Origin: DATDRQ01 sp035291645
GTDB lineage: Bacteria > Chloroflexota > Anaerolineae > Anaerolineales > UBA4823
Length of the DNA stretch: 7,640 bases
Assembly: GCA_035291645.1 (NCBI GenBank)
Contig: DATDRQ010000345.1
Span: forward strand, 1-7,640
Reading direction: 5' to 3'
Of this stretch, positions 1 through 4,149 are shown in pieces (position 1 is the stretch's first letter; every line of letters begins with the position of its first letter). The notes under the pieces are model-generated. The model made no database searches and was not told the origin of the DNA. It saw only the letters and a list, made by a program, of their open reading frames with translations. The position numbers and the translations under genes were made by a program.

Positions 1-2
1 GC

Positions 3-104
3 ATCTGGGGTCAATTCGCAGTGATTATGTCCCAAGGGACAATTGAAAACCAGCATTTTTGGGATGCACATGGCACTCCTGCTGGATATGGTACATATCC
101 ATAA
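3..104 (+). CDS. Possible C-terminal end of an upstream gene (hypothetical, 5' partial)
   Basis: One plus-strand frame is open from the window edge for 33 codons and ends in TAA at 102-104. It reads IWGQFAVIMSQ, then ENQHFWDAHG, then TPAGYGTYP. I do not recognise the protein. Two points favour a real gene end: a strong hairpin follows 26 bases after the stop, and the peptide has a plausible composition (aromatics, Gly, few Arg or Ser). Against it, the open stretch is short and could be chance. Its third codon positions are mostly A or T, unlike the GC-rich third positions of the other genes here. If real, it may have a different origin from its neighbours. Confidence 0.35.
   Translation: MWGQFAVIMSQGTIENQHFWDAHGTPAGYGTYP
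83..101. repeat. Perfect inverted repeat, 8-bp arms, 3-base spacer
   Basis: TGGATATG (83-90), spacer GTA, then CATATCCA (94-101). The right arm ends just before the TAA stop of the possible upstream gene. It has no T-run, so it is not a terminator by itself. It could be a protein-binding site or an mRNA 3' hairpin. Confidence 0.5.
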
Positions 105-130
105 TAAATCGAGCATTCACCGTCAGGAAA

Positions 131-158
131 AAGGGTGGGGCTGCACAGCCCCACCCTT
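131..158. terminator. Bidirectional terminator-like hairpin
   Basis: An 11-bp perfect stem, AAGGGTGGGGC (131-141) with GCCCCACCCTT (148-158), has the loop TGCACA. Downstream on the plus strand is only a weak pyrimidine tract (CGTTTCTCTCC). Read on the minus strand, the stem runs into TTTTT, which is the better U-tract. It separates whatever lies to the left from the toxin-antitoxin operon. Its core is almost the same as that of the terminator at 1045-1074. Confidence 0.65.
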
Positions 159-213
159 CGTTTCTCTCCAGCTCGCAGGCTGGCAGGCTTTGCCTGTCCA
201 GTCCAAGGAGTGA

Positions 214-241
214 TTGACACAGGTGTGTGTATGTGTATAAT
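214..241 (+). promoter_or_regulatory. Consensus sigma-70-type promoter of the toxin-antitoxin operon
   Basis: TTGACA (214-219) and TATAAT (236-241) are both perfect consensus hexamers with a 16-bp spacer. The predicted start is near 248, so the ribosome binding site GGAGG (249-253) would lie almost at the 5' end of the mRNA. The spacer region contains ACAC-AG-GTGT (217-226), a small inverted repeat overlapping the -35 edge. It could serve as an operator for the ribbon-helix-helix antitoxin, as is usual for such operons; this is inference. Confidence 0.8.
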
Positions 242-259
242 TGGTTCCGGAGGTGCACC

Positions 260-556
260 ATGAGCGAACGCATGTACCGGGCCCAAATCCTACTGGATCC
301 AAAGCAGCGCCGCAAGCTGGAGGAGATCGCCCGCCGGGAGGGACGAAGTATCTCCGCAGTGACCCGGCGGGTCATCGATGCCGGGCTCGAGACGCTGGAA
401 AGCGAGACGGAAGTCTGGCAAAAGCGGGGCCAAATTCTCGCTGATTTGAGAGGCAGACGGGCAGAACAACCCGGCGAGTACCGCGGCGATCTGATCAACG
501 AGGCACGCCAGGAAAAGGAAGATGAGCTGGATCGATTATGGCGCAGCGAGTCGTGA
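260..556 (+). CDS. Ribbon-helix-helix (CopG/MetJ-type) antitoxin of a type II toxin-antitoxin pair
   Basis: A 98-residue protein. Residues 6-12 (YRAQILL) form the predicted DNA-binding beta strand. Residues 14-44 hold the two helices of a ribbon-helix-helix fold, with the typical GRSISAVTRRVIDAGLE pattern at 28-44. The charged C-terminal half (about 49-98, rich in Glu and Arg) would be the toxin-binding tail. The ATG at 260 is chosen because GGAGG lies 6 bases upstream and the protein then begins just before the beta strand; an in-frame start at 227 lies inside the promoter. Known biology of the family: it binds and neutralises the partner toxin and represses its own operon. The last 19 bases overlap the start of the toxin gene, the usual arrangement for antitoxin-first pairs. 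It is the vapB position by context, but the subfamily cannot be fixed by eye. Confidence 0.85.
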   Translation: MSERMYRAQILLDPKQRRKLEEIARREGRSISAVTRRVIDAGLETLESETEVWQKRGQILADLRGRRAEQPGEYRGDLINEARQEKEDELDRLWRSES

Positions 557-972
557 TCGACGCCAACGCTACGCTCGGGTTGTTCTTGCGGCTGCCCTTC
601 TCGGTGCAAGTCGACCGCCAGATGCAGGCCTGGGGGGCGGAGGAAGCCAGGCTGATCGTCCCGACGCTGTGGGAGTACGAATGCCTGACCGGGTTACGCC
701 GGGCTGTAACCCTGAAACTCATATCGCCTAAGGAAGCAGAGCGGATGGTTGAGGACCTGCTGGCGTTGGAATTTCAACGCGTGCCACCAACGCTGGAATT
801 GCACCGCGCCGCCCTGCAGTGGGCTGAACGGATCGGCCAATCGAAAGTATACGACGCGCACTATCTGGCTCTGGCCGAGAACTTATCCGCCGCCTTCTGG
901 ACAGCCGATCACCGGCTGTTCCGGGCGCTTCAGGGGATAGGCGTAGACTGGGTCTTTTCTTTCCTTTCGTAA
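538..972 (+). CDS. vapC: PIN-domain ribonuclease toxin, VapC family
   Basis: A 144-residue protein, the usual PIN-toxin length. Candidate metal-binding acidic residues are present: D8 in VVIDAN, E48 in VPTLWEYE, D106 in YDAHYLALAE and D124 in TADHRL. The set D-E-D-D in this spacing is the PIN active site, so the nuclease looks intact. Characterised VapC toxins are Mg-dependent endoribonucleases cutting tRNA or rRNA; the target here cannot be inferred. The start ATG at 538 overlaps the antitoxin gene by 19 bases. The nearest purine-rich site (AAGGAA, 515-520) is 17 bases away, so translation is probably coupled to the antitoxin. An intrinsic terminator follows 72 bases after the stop, closing a two-gene operon. 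Confidence 0.9.
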   Translation: MAQRVVIDANATLGLFLRLPFSVQVDRQMQAWGAEEARLIVPTLWEYECLTGLRRAVTLKLISPKEAERMVEDLLALEFQRVPPTLELHRAALQWAERIGQSKVYDAHYLALAENLSAAFWTADHRLFRALQGIGVDWVFSFLS

Positions 973-1044
973 GCCGGCCTGGGCGGAGGCCAGATGGTCG
1001 TTCATAAGAAAAAGCAGATAAACAAGTAATAGCACTCCACACCA

Positions 1045-1074
1045 GGCGGGGCAGCACAGCCCCGCCTTTTTTTT
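1045..1074 (+). terminator. Intrinsic terminator of the toxin-antitoxin operon
   Basis: A perfect 8-bp GC-rich stem, GGCGGGGC (1045-1052) with GCCCCGCC (1059-1066), has the loop AGCACA and is followed directly by eight T residues (1067-1074). This is a textbook rho-independent terminator in the orientation of the vapC gene. Confidence 0.93.
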
Positions 1075-1304
1075 ACCTACCTCCCCCGGACTACTTTTCT
1101 AACCAGATAATTACCAAACCTGAGGTACGCCATCTCAGGCGCTTTGTGCCATAATGGGATCGCCGGAATGGTAAGCAGGCAGGGGCCGGCGTATGGGATC
1201 GCCCACCCGGGGGGAATGCGGGCGGCGAGGGGCGCTGTGGGGCGCCTGGAGACGGAGCGGTTCGGCGCAAGGCCACCCGCCCGGGGGAAGCTCCAGGCTC
1301 AAAC
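1075..1304. other. Gene-free, GC-rich intergenic stretch with folding potential
   Basis: I see no credible coding region here. Bases 1120-1139 hold a small inverted repeat (CCTGAG / CTCAGG). An 11-base direct repeat, ATGGGATCGCC, occurs at 1154-1164 and 1193-1203. From about 1156 onward the sequence is very GC-rich and several segments can pair: CGGGCGG near 1218 with CCGCCCG near 1277, GCCTGGAG near 1241 with CTCCAGGC near 1291, and GGCGC with GCGCC near 1228-1240. A CATAAT at 1150-1155 could be a -10 but has no matching -35. It may be a structured small RNA or only composition-driven pairing. Confidence 0.4.
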
Positions 1305-1344
1305 GCAGAGACCGGCTTGCGCGGCCGGTCTCTGCTGTGTATTT
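1305..1344 (+). terminator. Strong hairpin, probable terminator
   Basis: A perfect 12-bp stem, GCAGAGACCGGC (1305-1316) with GCCGGTCTCTGC (1324-1335), has a 7-base loop. It is followed by TGTGTATTTT, a weak and late T-tract. There is no gene upstream on the plus strand for 330 bases, so if it terminates anything it would be an RNA made from the GC-rich stretch before it. On the minus strand the stem is followed by GTTTGAG, also weak. Confidence 0.55.
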
Positions 1345-1351
1345 TAACGCC

Positions 1352-1380
1352 AAGGCGCCAGGGGAAGATAAGGCGCCAGG
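1352..1380 (+). repeat. Direct repeat AAGGCGCCAGG, two copies
   Basis: Eleven bases are repeated exactly at 1352-1362 and 1370-1380 (18-base offset). Each contains the palindrome GGCGCC. The pair sits between the hairpin at 1305 and the 8-bp tandem array. Confidence 0.5.
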
Positions 1381-1404
1381 TCCTATTTTTATTCCTCCAT
1401 CTCT

Positions 1405-1444
1405 GCGCCTTTGCGCCTTTGCGCCTTTGCGCCTTTGCGTCTTA
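1405..1444 (+). repeat. Tandem array of the 8-mer GCGCCTTT
   Basis: Four perfect copies of GCGCCTTT run from 1405 to 1436, followed by a degenerate copy GCGTCTTA (1437-1444). This kind of CTTTGCGCC array is seen in intergenic regions of many environmental bacteria and often produces false 'LRLCAFAPLRLC' protein predictions. Confidence 0.85.
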
Positions 1445-1477
1445 GCGTTAATAAAGAAGAACTTAACGCAAAGACGC
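1437..1477. repeat. Inverted repeat next to the tandem array
   Basis: GCGTCTTAGCGTTAA (1437-1451) pairs with TTAACGCAAAGACGC (1463-1477) with one mismatch in 15. The loop is 11 A-rich bases. The right side continues as GGAGTCGCAAAGG, which echoes the left array in reverse. The whole block 1405-1490 is therefore an inverted pair of the same repeat type. Confidence 0.7.
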
Positions 1478-1493
1478 GGAGTCGCAAAGGGTT

Positions 1494-1529
1494 AACGTTT
1501 CAACGTTTTAACGTTCAAACGTTCTAACG
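1494..1529. repeat. Tandem AACGTTNN array, 8-bp period
   Basis: AACGTTTC, AACGTTTT, AACGTTCA and AACGTTCT follow each other from 1494 to 1525, and a fifth AACG completes it. The core AACGTT is itself a palindrome, so the array reads similarly on both strands. It has the same 8-bp period as the neighbouring GCGCCTTT array. Confidence 0.8.
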
Positions 1530-1716
1530 CCTCAGAGTTGGAACTATTCCCCTCTGCTATTCGTTATCAAGGTATTACCCGGTAAGGAGCGCACCCTGGC
1601 ACTGGACGCCTTTACATGACCGGTTTAACCAGTTTCCCCCACACCCTGCCCCCGGCGCCGCCTGGCGCGACTTTATTGATCCGGCAGACTGCCTGGGCCG
1701 CAGGCCGCGCCCAAAC
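1530..1716. other. Intergenic stretch downstream of the LuxR-type gene
   Basis: No gene is visible. Small hairpins are present, such as GCCTG-GGCCG-CAGGC (1691-1705) and GCGCC-GCCT-GGCGC (1655-1668). Neither is followed by a good T-run on the minus strand, so I cannot name a terminator for the regulator gene. Confidence 0.4.
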
Positions 1717-2160
1717 TTATTCCGGCGGGTCTTCTTCTTCGGGGCCGGGCAGCTGCAGATCGCGGGCGAAGGCGCTGAAGTCCCAGCCCCACAGCTCCTG
1801 GCGCAGGTCGCCCTTGCGCCGCAGGCCGAACTTTTCGAGCACGTTGTGCACGTGGCTCTTGACGGTCTCGATCGAGATCACCAGCTGCCCGGCGATCTCG
1901 GCGTTGGTCAGCCCGAAGCAGATCAGCGCGGCCACCTCCTGCTCGCGCGGCGAGAGCCCGCGCCAGCGCGCCAGGTCCTCCTCCGCCGCCTGGCGCTGCA
2001 CCAGCGCGAAGCCCAGCAGGTCGGCGGCGACGTCTTCTTCCGGGCGCCGCTCGAGCTGCGCGGCCTCCCACAGCCTGCGTCCCAGCTCGCCGCCCGGGTG
2101 GAACAGGCGCGCCGCAAAGCGCATCGAGCTGCGTGCACGCCGTAAATGTTTCCAGAGCAT
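1717..2160 (-). CDS. LuxR/GerE-type helix-turn-helix transcriptional regulator, stand-alone
   Basis: A 147-residue protein read from 2160 down to TAA at 1719-1717. Residues 69-113 hold a clear GerE helix-turn-helix: LSPREQEVAALICFGLTNAE, then IAGQLVIS, then SIETVKSHVHNVLEKFGL, the last being the recognition helix. Conserved family positions (the Glu of SPREQEV, the TNAEIA turn, the TVKSHV recognition core) are intact. There is no receiver or ligand-binding domain. The N-terminal ~65 residues are Arg- and Ala-rich and predicted helical, so the input signal is unknown. An in-frame TAA three codons upstream fixes the start at 2160 or later; no good ribosome binding site precedes it. The C-terminus is acidic (EEEDPPE). 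It is divergent from the exported-protein genes and may regulate them (inference). Confidence 0.87.
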   Translation of the reverse strand: MLWKHLRRARSSMRFAARLFHPGGELGRRLWEAAQLERRPEEDVAADLLGFALVQRQAAEEDLARWRGLSPREQEVAALICFGLTNAEIAGQLVISIETVKSHVHNVLEKFGLRRKGDLRQELWGWDFSAFARDLQLPGPEEEDPPE

Positions 2161-2312
2161 CCCGGTTTACCTAGTGAAGGTTTTCTGGCGAAGGCTTTCT
2201 CTGTGAAAGTCTGCCCAACGAAAGGAGGTGAATCCCTGTCCACGATCCAGACCGCACCCGGCGCCTCGCCGACTACCCCGGCTTTCACCCAAGTTAGAAC
2301 TAATGTTCTAAC
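2161..2312 (-). other. 5' leader of the LuxR-type gene (~150 bases)
   Basis: It lies between the predicted start site near 2313 and the ATG at 2160. Read on the minus strand it contains CACCTCCTTTCG (2230-2219), nearly the 3' end of 16S rRNA; on the plus strand the same bases are a very strong Shine-Dalgarno sequence (GAAAGGAGGTGA, 2219-2230). It also holds an imperfect direct repeat (GTGAAGGTTTTC at 2174-2185 and GCGAAGGCTTTC at 2188-2199) and a small hairpin (CTTTC 2195-2199 with GAAAG 2205-2209). No assigned riboswitch or gene is recognised. Confidence 0.45.
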
Positions 2313-2313
2313 T
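2292..2313. promoter_or_regulatory. Perfect palindromic operator-like site at the LuxR-gene start point
   Basis: AGTTAGAAC (2292-2300) and GTTCTAACT (2305-2313) are perfect 9-bp inverted arms around TAAT. The core GAAC-N4-GTTC is the core of the LexA (SOS) box known from Bacillus and actinobacteria. At 22 bp it is also close to the length of LuxR-type boxes. It begins about 7 bases downstream of the minus-strand -10, so a bound protein would block transcription start. Repressor identity is unknown: LexA or self-repression are the two readings. Confidence 0.7.
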
Positions 2314-2319
2314 GACTTG

Positions 2320-2347
2320 ATTATACCCGCAACTCGATCCTTGTCAA
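2320..2347 (-). promoter_or_regulatory. Consensus sigma-70-type promoter of the LuxR-type gene
   Basis: On the minus strand TTGACA (2347-2342) and TATAAT (2325-2320) are both perfect and are separated by 16 bp. The predicted start is near 2313, at the edge of the palindrome. Confidence 0.8.
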
Positions 2348-2355
2348 CCGGGCCG

Positions 2356-2372
2356 GGATTCGGCCGGAATCC
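2356..2372. promoter_or_regulatory. Inverted repeat between the divergent promoters
   Basis: GGATTC (2356-2361) and GAATCC (2367-2372) are perfect 6-bp arms around GGCCG. The site lies just upstream of the plus-strand -10 (2377-2382) and where its -35 should be, and upstream of the minus-strand -35 (2342-2347). The placement suits a regulator acting on one or both divergent promoters, but the arms are short. Confidence 0.4.
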
Positions 2373-2376
2373 GGTT

Positions 2377-2382
2377 TATAAT
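2377..2382 (+). promoter_or_regulatory. -10 element for LTD gene A, no matching -35
   Basis: A perfect TATAAT lies 86 bases before the ATG of the first LTD gene. At the expected -35 distance there is only CGGGAT or GGGATT, far from TTGACA. The promoter would be weak alone or depend on an activator. Confidence 0.5.
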
Positions 2383-2403
2383 TAAGCCAAAGGGGTATAC
2401 ATC

Positions 2404-2443
2404 TGGGAAGACCTTATAGGTCTCCCAAAGACCCTTGGGGTCT
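2404..2443 (+). promoter_or_regulatory. Two tandem hairpins in the leader of LTD gene A
   Basis: Hairpin 1: TGGG (2404-2407), a bulged A, AGACC (2409-2413), loop TTATA, GGTCT (2419-2423), CCCA (2424-2427). Hairpin 2: AGACCC (2429-2434), loop TTG, GGGTCT (2438-2443). The AGACC motifs start 20 bases apart, as if a hairpin unit had been duplicated and had diverged. They end 9 bases before the ribosome binding site, so they could affect mRNA stability or translation. Confidence 0.55.
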
Positions 2444-2467
2444 CAGTTCGATAAAGGAGTACAAAGC

Positions 2468-3082
2468 ATGTCCACAAGAACGAAATGGATCCTGGCGCTG
2501 TTGTTGGCGGTGAGCGTGGTGGCCGTGGCGCGCGCCTCGCTCCAGAACAGCTATTACTTTCCGCTGGTTGCCAGGCAGCCCCAGCCGACCAAGACGCCTA
2601 CCACCACGGCAACGGTGACCGTCACGCCGACGATCACCCGTACGCCCACCGTCACCCGCACGGTAACGCCGACCCGCACCGTGACGCCCAAACCGATCGT
2701 CTGGCTCAACGACGCCGAGTTAAATGGCCCGGGCGGCCCCCTGGACGAATGGGTCTCGGTCAAGAACAGCACCGATAAGACGGTCGACATGACCGACTGG
2801 ACATTGAAGGATGAGAGCAGGGGTGGGATCATAAATGTCTACACCTTCCCGGACGGCTTCAAGCTGAGCGAGGGCAACAGCGTAAAGGTGTGGAGTAAAG
2901 ACGGCGACGATTCCTCCTCGAACCTGTACTGGAGTTTCGTCCCGGACAATGAAGAAGAAGAGGTTAACGGCGTTTGGAACGACCACGGCGACTGCGCCTA
3001 CCTGCGCGACGAGGATGACGAAAAGGTGTACGGCAAGTGCTTCGAACCCGACGGAACATCCTACATCCCGCTGGACTGGTAA
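2468..3082 (+). CDS. Secreted lamin-tail-domain (LTD) protein A
   Basis: A 204-residue protein. The ATG at 2468 has AAAGGAG 8 bases upstream and starts a typical signal peptide: RTK, then hydrophobic WILALLLAVSVVAVARA, probable cleavage after A23. YYFPL follows at 29-33, a motif I associate with Chloroflexota exported proteins. Residues 40-76 are a Thr/Pro/Val linker (TPT, TVTP, TRTP units), probably a stalk and perhaps glycosylated. Residues 78-192 match a lamin-tail (LTD) immunoglobulin-like fold: PLDEWVSVKN (91-100), DWTLKDE, YTFPDGFKL, VKVWS, then VWNDHGDCAYLRD (169-181). C176 and C191, 15 apart, are placed to form a disulfide; gene B has the same pair. LTDs in bacterial exported proteins are thought to be adhesion or anchoring modules, but the ligand is unknown. 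Confidence 0.82.
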   Translation: MSTRTKWILALLLAVSVVAVARASLQNSYYFPLVARQPQPTKTPTTTATVTVTPTITRTPTVTRTVTPTRTVTPKPIVWLNDAELNGPGGPLDEWVSVKNSTDKTVDMTDWTLKDESRGGIINVYTFPDGFKLSEGNSVKVWSKDGDDSSSNLYWSFVPDNEEEEVNGVWNDHGDCAYLRDEDDEKVYGKCFEPDGTSYIPLDW

Positions 3083-3129
3083 ACCAGCCGCACCCTGGGG
3101 ATGCAAGGAGAATGCATTCGCGAATGGCT

Positions 3130-3162
3130 CCAGCCGCCCGGATTGGGCGGCTGGCGCGTTTT
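3130..3162 (+). terminator. Intrinsic terminator after LTD gene A
   Basis: A 10-bp perfect stem, CCAGCCGCCC (3130-3139) with GGGCGGCTGG (3145-3154), has the loop GGATT and is followed by CGCGTTTTC. The T-run is short and set back by four bases, so efficiency is uncertain. It lies 47 bases after the stop codon. Confidence 0.7.
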
Positions 3163-3179
3163 CATCCCCGTAGCCGAAT

Positions 3180-3279
3180 GTCGGGTTTGGAAACCCGACC
3201 TACAAGGCAATGTAGAGCGGGATTCCCATCCCGCCGGTTAATCCCGCCGCCGAAAGTCGGGTTTGGAAACCCGACCTAC
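3180..3279. repeat. Two copies of a 24-base palindromic intergenic repeat
   Basis: The same 24 bases occur at 3180-3203 and 3256-3279, 76 bases apart. Each folds as GTCGGGTTT / AAACCCGAC with a 2-base GG tip and ends in CTAC. This resembles REP-type extragenic palindromes. Between the copies, 3217-3235 hold another small hairpin, GCGGGAT...ATCCCGC. Confidence 0.8.
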
Positions 3280-3290
3280 TACAAGGCGAT

Positions 3291-3435
3291 GTAGGGCGGG
3301 ATTCGGGCAAACACGTTTACCACAAACACGTTTGCCATCCCGCCGGTTAATCCCGCAGTCCCCGTAGGGCGGGATTCCGATAACGGTGTTTGCCGCAAAC
3401 ACGTTTACCACAAACACGTTTGCCATCCCGCCGGT
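3291..3435. repeat. Second palindromic repeat family, two long copies sharing 41 identical bases
   Basis: Each copy begins GTAGGGCGGGATTC (3291 and 3365) and ends CATCCCGCCGGT, so the ends pair (GGCGGGAT / ATCCCGCC). A short version without the middle occurs at 3212-3237. The long copies carry an extra middle part built from AAACACGTTT twice. Bases 3307-3347 and 3395-3435 are identical (41 bp, 88 bp apart). It looks like a hairpin repeat that gained an insertion in its loop and was then duplicated. It is not CRISPR: there are only two long copies and the intervening bases are themselves part of the repeat. Confidence 0.75.
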
Positions 3436-3591
3436 ATCCATCAGCTACAGGCTCGCCAGTTGATATATAATAGCAGGTAGGATGAAGATACGCTTCGCGG
3501 CGGGGTGTATTCTCCGCTCGAGTGGGGCGCAAGATCTGCATCCTTGCCATACCGCATCCGCCGGAGTCGATTTTCAGCAGGAGCGTGTGCT
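3436..3591 (+). promoter_or_regulatory. Upstream region of LTD gene B with a -10-like TATAAT
   Basis: TATAAT lies at 3466-3471 inside ATATATAATAG, but no -35-like hexamer is at the right distance (3443-3448 reads AGCTAC). A start here would give a leader of about 110 bases. The terminator after gene A and the repeats make a separate promoter for B likely, but this one is only partly supported. Nothing else is recognised in this stretch. Confidence 0.4.
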
Positions 3592-4143
3592 ATGTCCAGC
3601 CTGTCCAGGTGGATCCTGGCCCTTTTCATCGTCTTGAGCCTGGTGATCGTCGTGCGTGCCTCCCAGGAGAACCTGTATTACTTCCCGCTGGCCCATCGAG
3701 ATCTGACCGTCACCCCCTCCCCGACCGGCACCGCCACCCGCACCCCCACCGTGACCACGACCCCCACCCGCACCCCCACCATCACCCGCACCCCGACCCC
3801 CCTGGTCGGGCTGCGTATCACGGACATCCTGTACTTCCCGGTTGGAGACCCACTGGATGAGTACGTCGACATCCGCAACGAGGACTCGCGCACCGCAAAC
3901 CTCAAGGGGGCGACCCTCAAGGACGAATCCGGCAACAAGTACACCTTCCCGGAATTCCACCTGGGTCCCGGCGACCGGGTGCGGGTGTGGACCGGGTCCG
4001 GCAGCAACGATGACAGCAACCTGTACTGGGGTCGTGATAAGCCGGTCTGGAACGACTACCAGGACTGCGCCTACCTGCGGGACGTGGCGAAGAACAAGCT
4101 CGACAATTACTGCTACAGCCCGGGCGGCGTCTACCATCCATGA
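3592..4143 (+). CDS. Secreted lamin-tail-domain (LTD) protein B
   Basis: A 183-residue paralogue of protein A. The start at 3592 has CAGGAG (3578-3583) 8 bases upstream and begins the signal peptide (SLSR, then WILALFIVLSLVIVVRA); an earlier in-frame start at 3505 would bury it. NLYYFPL follows at 27-33. Residues 39-70 are Thr/Pro repeats (TPTVTTTPTRTPTITRTPTP). The LTD spans about 72-175: PLDEYVDIRN (87-96), ATLKDESGNKYTFPEF, VRVWTG, NLYWG, VWNDYQDCAYLRD (152-164). C159 and C174 have the same 15-residue spacing as in A, suggesting a conserved disulfide. DNA similarity around the WIL signal segment supports descent from a common duplication with A. Six bases separate it from gene C, so B and C are probably one operon. 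Exported; binding partner unknown. Confidence 0.82.
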   Translation: MSSLSRWILALFIVLSLVIVVRASQENLYYFPLAHRDLTVTPSPTGTATRTPTVTTTPTRTPTITRTPTPLVGLRITDILYFPVGDPLDEYVDIRNEDSRTANLKGATLKDESGNKYTFPEFHLGPGDRVRVWTGSGSNDDSNLYWGRDKPVWNDYQDCAYLRDVAKNKLDNYCYSPGGVYHP

Positions 4144-4149
4144 CCAACC

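Noticed and set aside
1193..1495. A 100-codon plus-strand frame with LRLCAFAPLRLCV
   Set aside because: It is a translation through the GC-rich hairpins and the GCGCCTTT array. This Leu-Arg-Leu-Cys pattern is a known artefact of that repeat, and there is no ribosome binding site or codon bias.
1616..2206. Long plus-strand frame opposite the LuxR-type gene
   Set aside because: Ser/Arg-rich shadow of the real minus-strand HTH gene; no recognisable motif.
1923..2288. Minus-strand frame with a GTG start upstream of and overlapping the LuxR-type gene
   Set aside because: There is no ribosome binding site, its second half is the HTH gene read in the wrong frame, and codon bias fades after the first third. 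A short leader peptide is not excluded.
2435..2467. Longer N-terminus for LTD protein A from an upstream in-frame start
   Set aside because: It would add 11 residues before the signal peptide and overlaps the leader hairpins; the ATG at 2468 has an ideal ribosome binding site.
3307..3435. Two identical 41-base repeats separated by about 47 bases, CRISPR-like at first sight
   Set aside because: There are only two copies, the units are palindromic, the spacer is part of the same repeat family, and there are no cas genes nearby.
3505..3591. Longer N-terminus for LTD protein B
   Set aside because: The added Arg-rich residues would precede and spoil the signal peptide; the ATG at 3592 has a ribosome binding site and aligns with protein A.
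3574..4137. Long Gly/Val-rich minus-strand frame opposite LTD gene B
   Set aside because: Antisense of the Thr/Pro linker and LTD; the low-complexity GGGAGGG composition comes from the ACC-rich linker codons.
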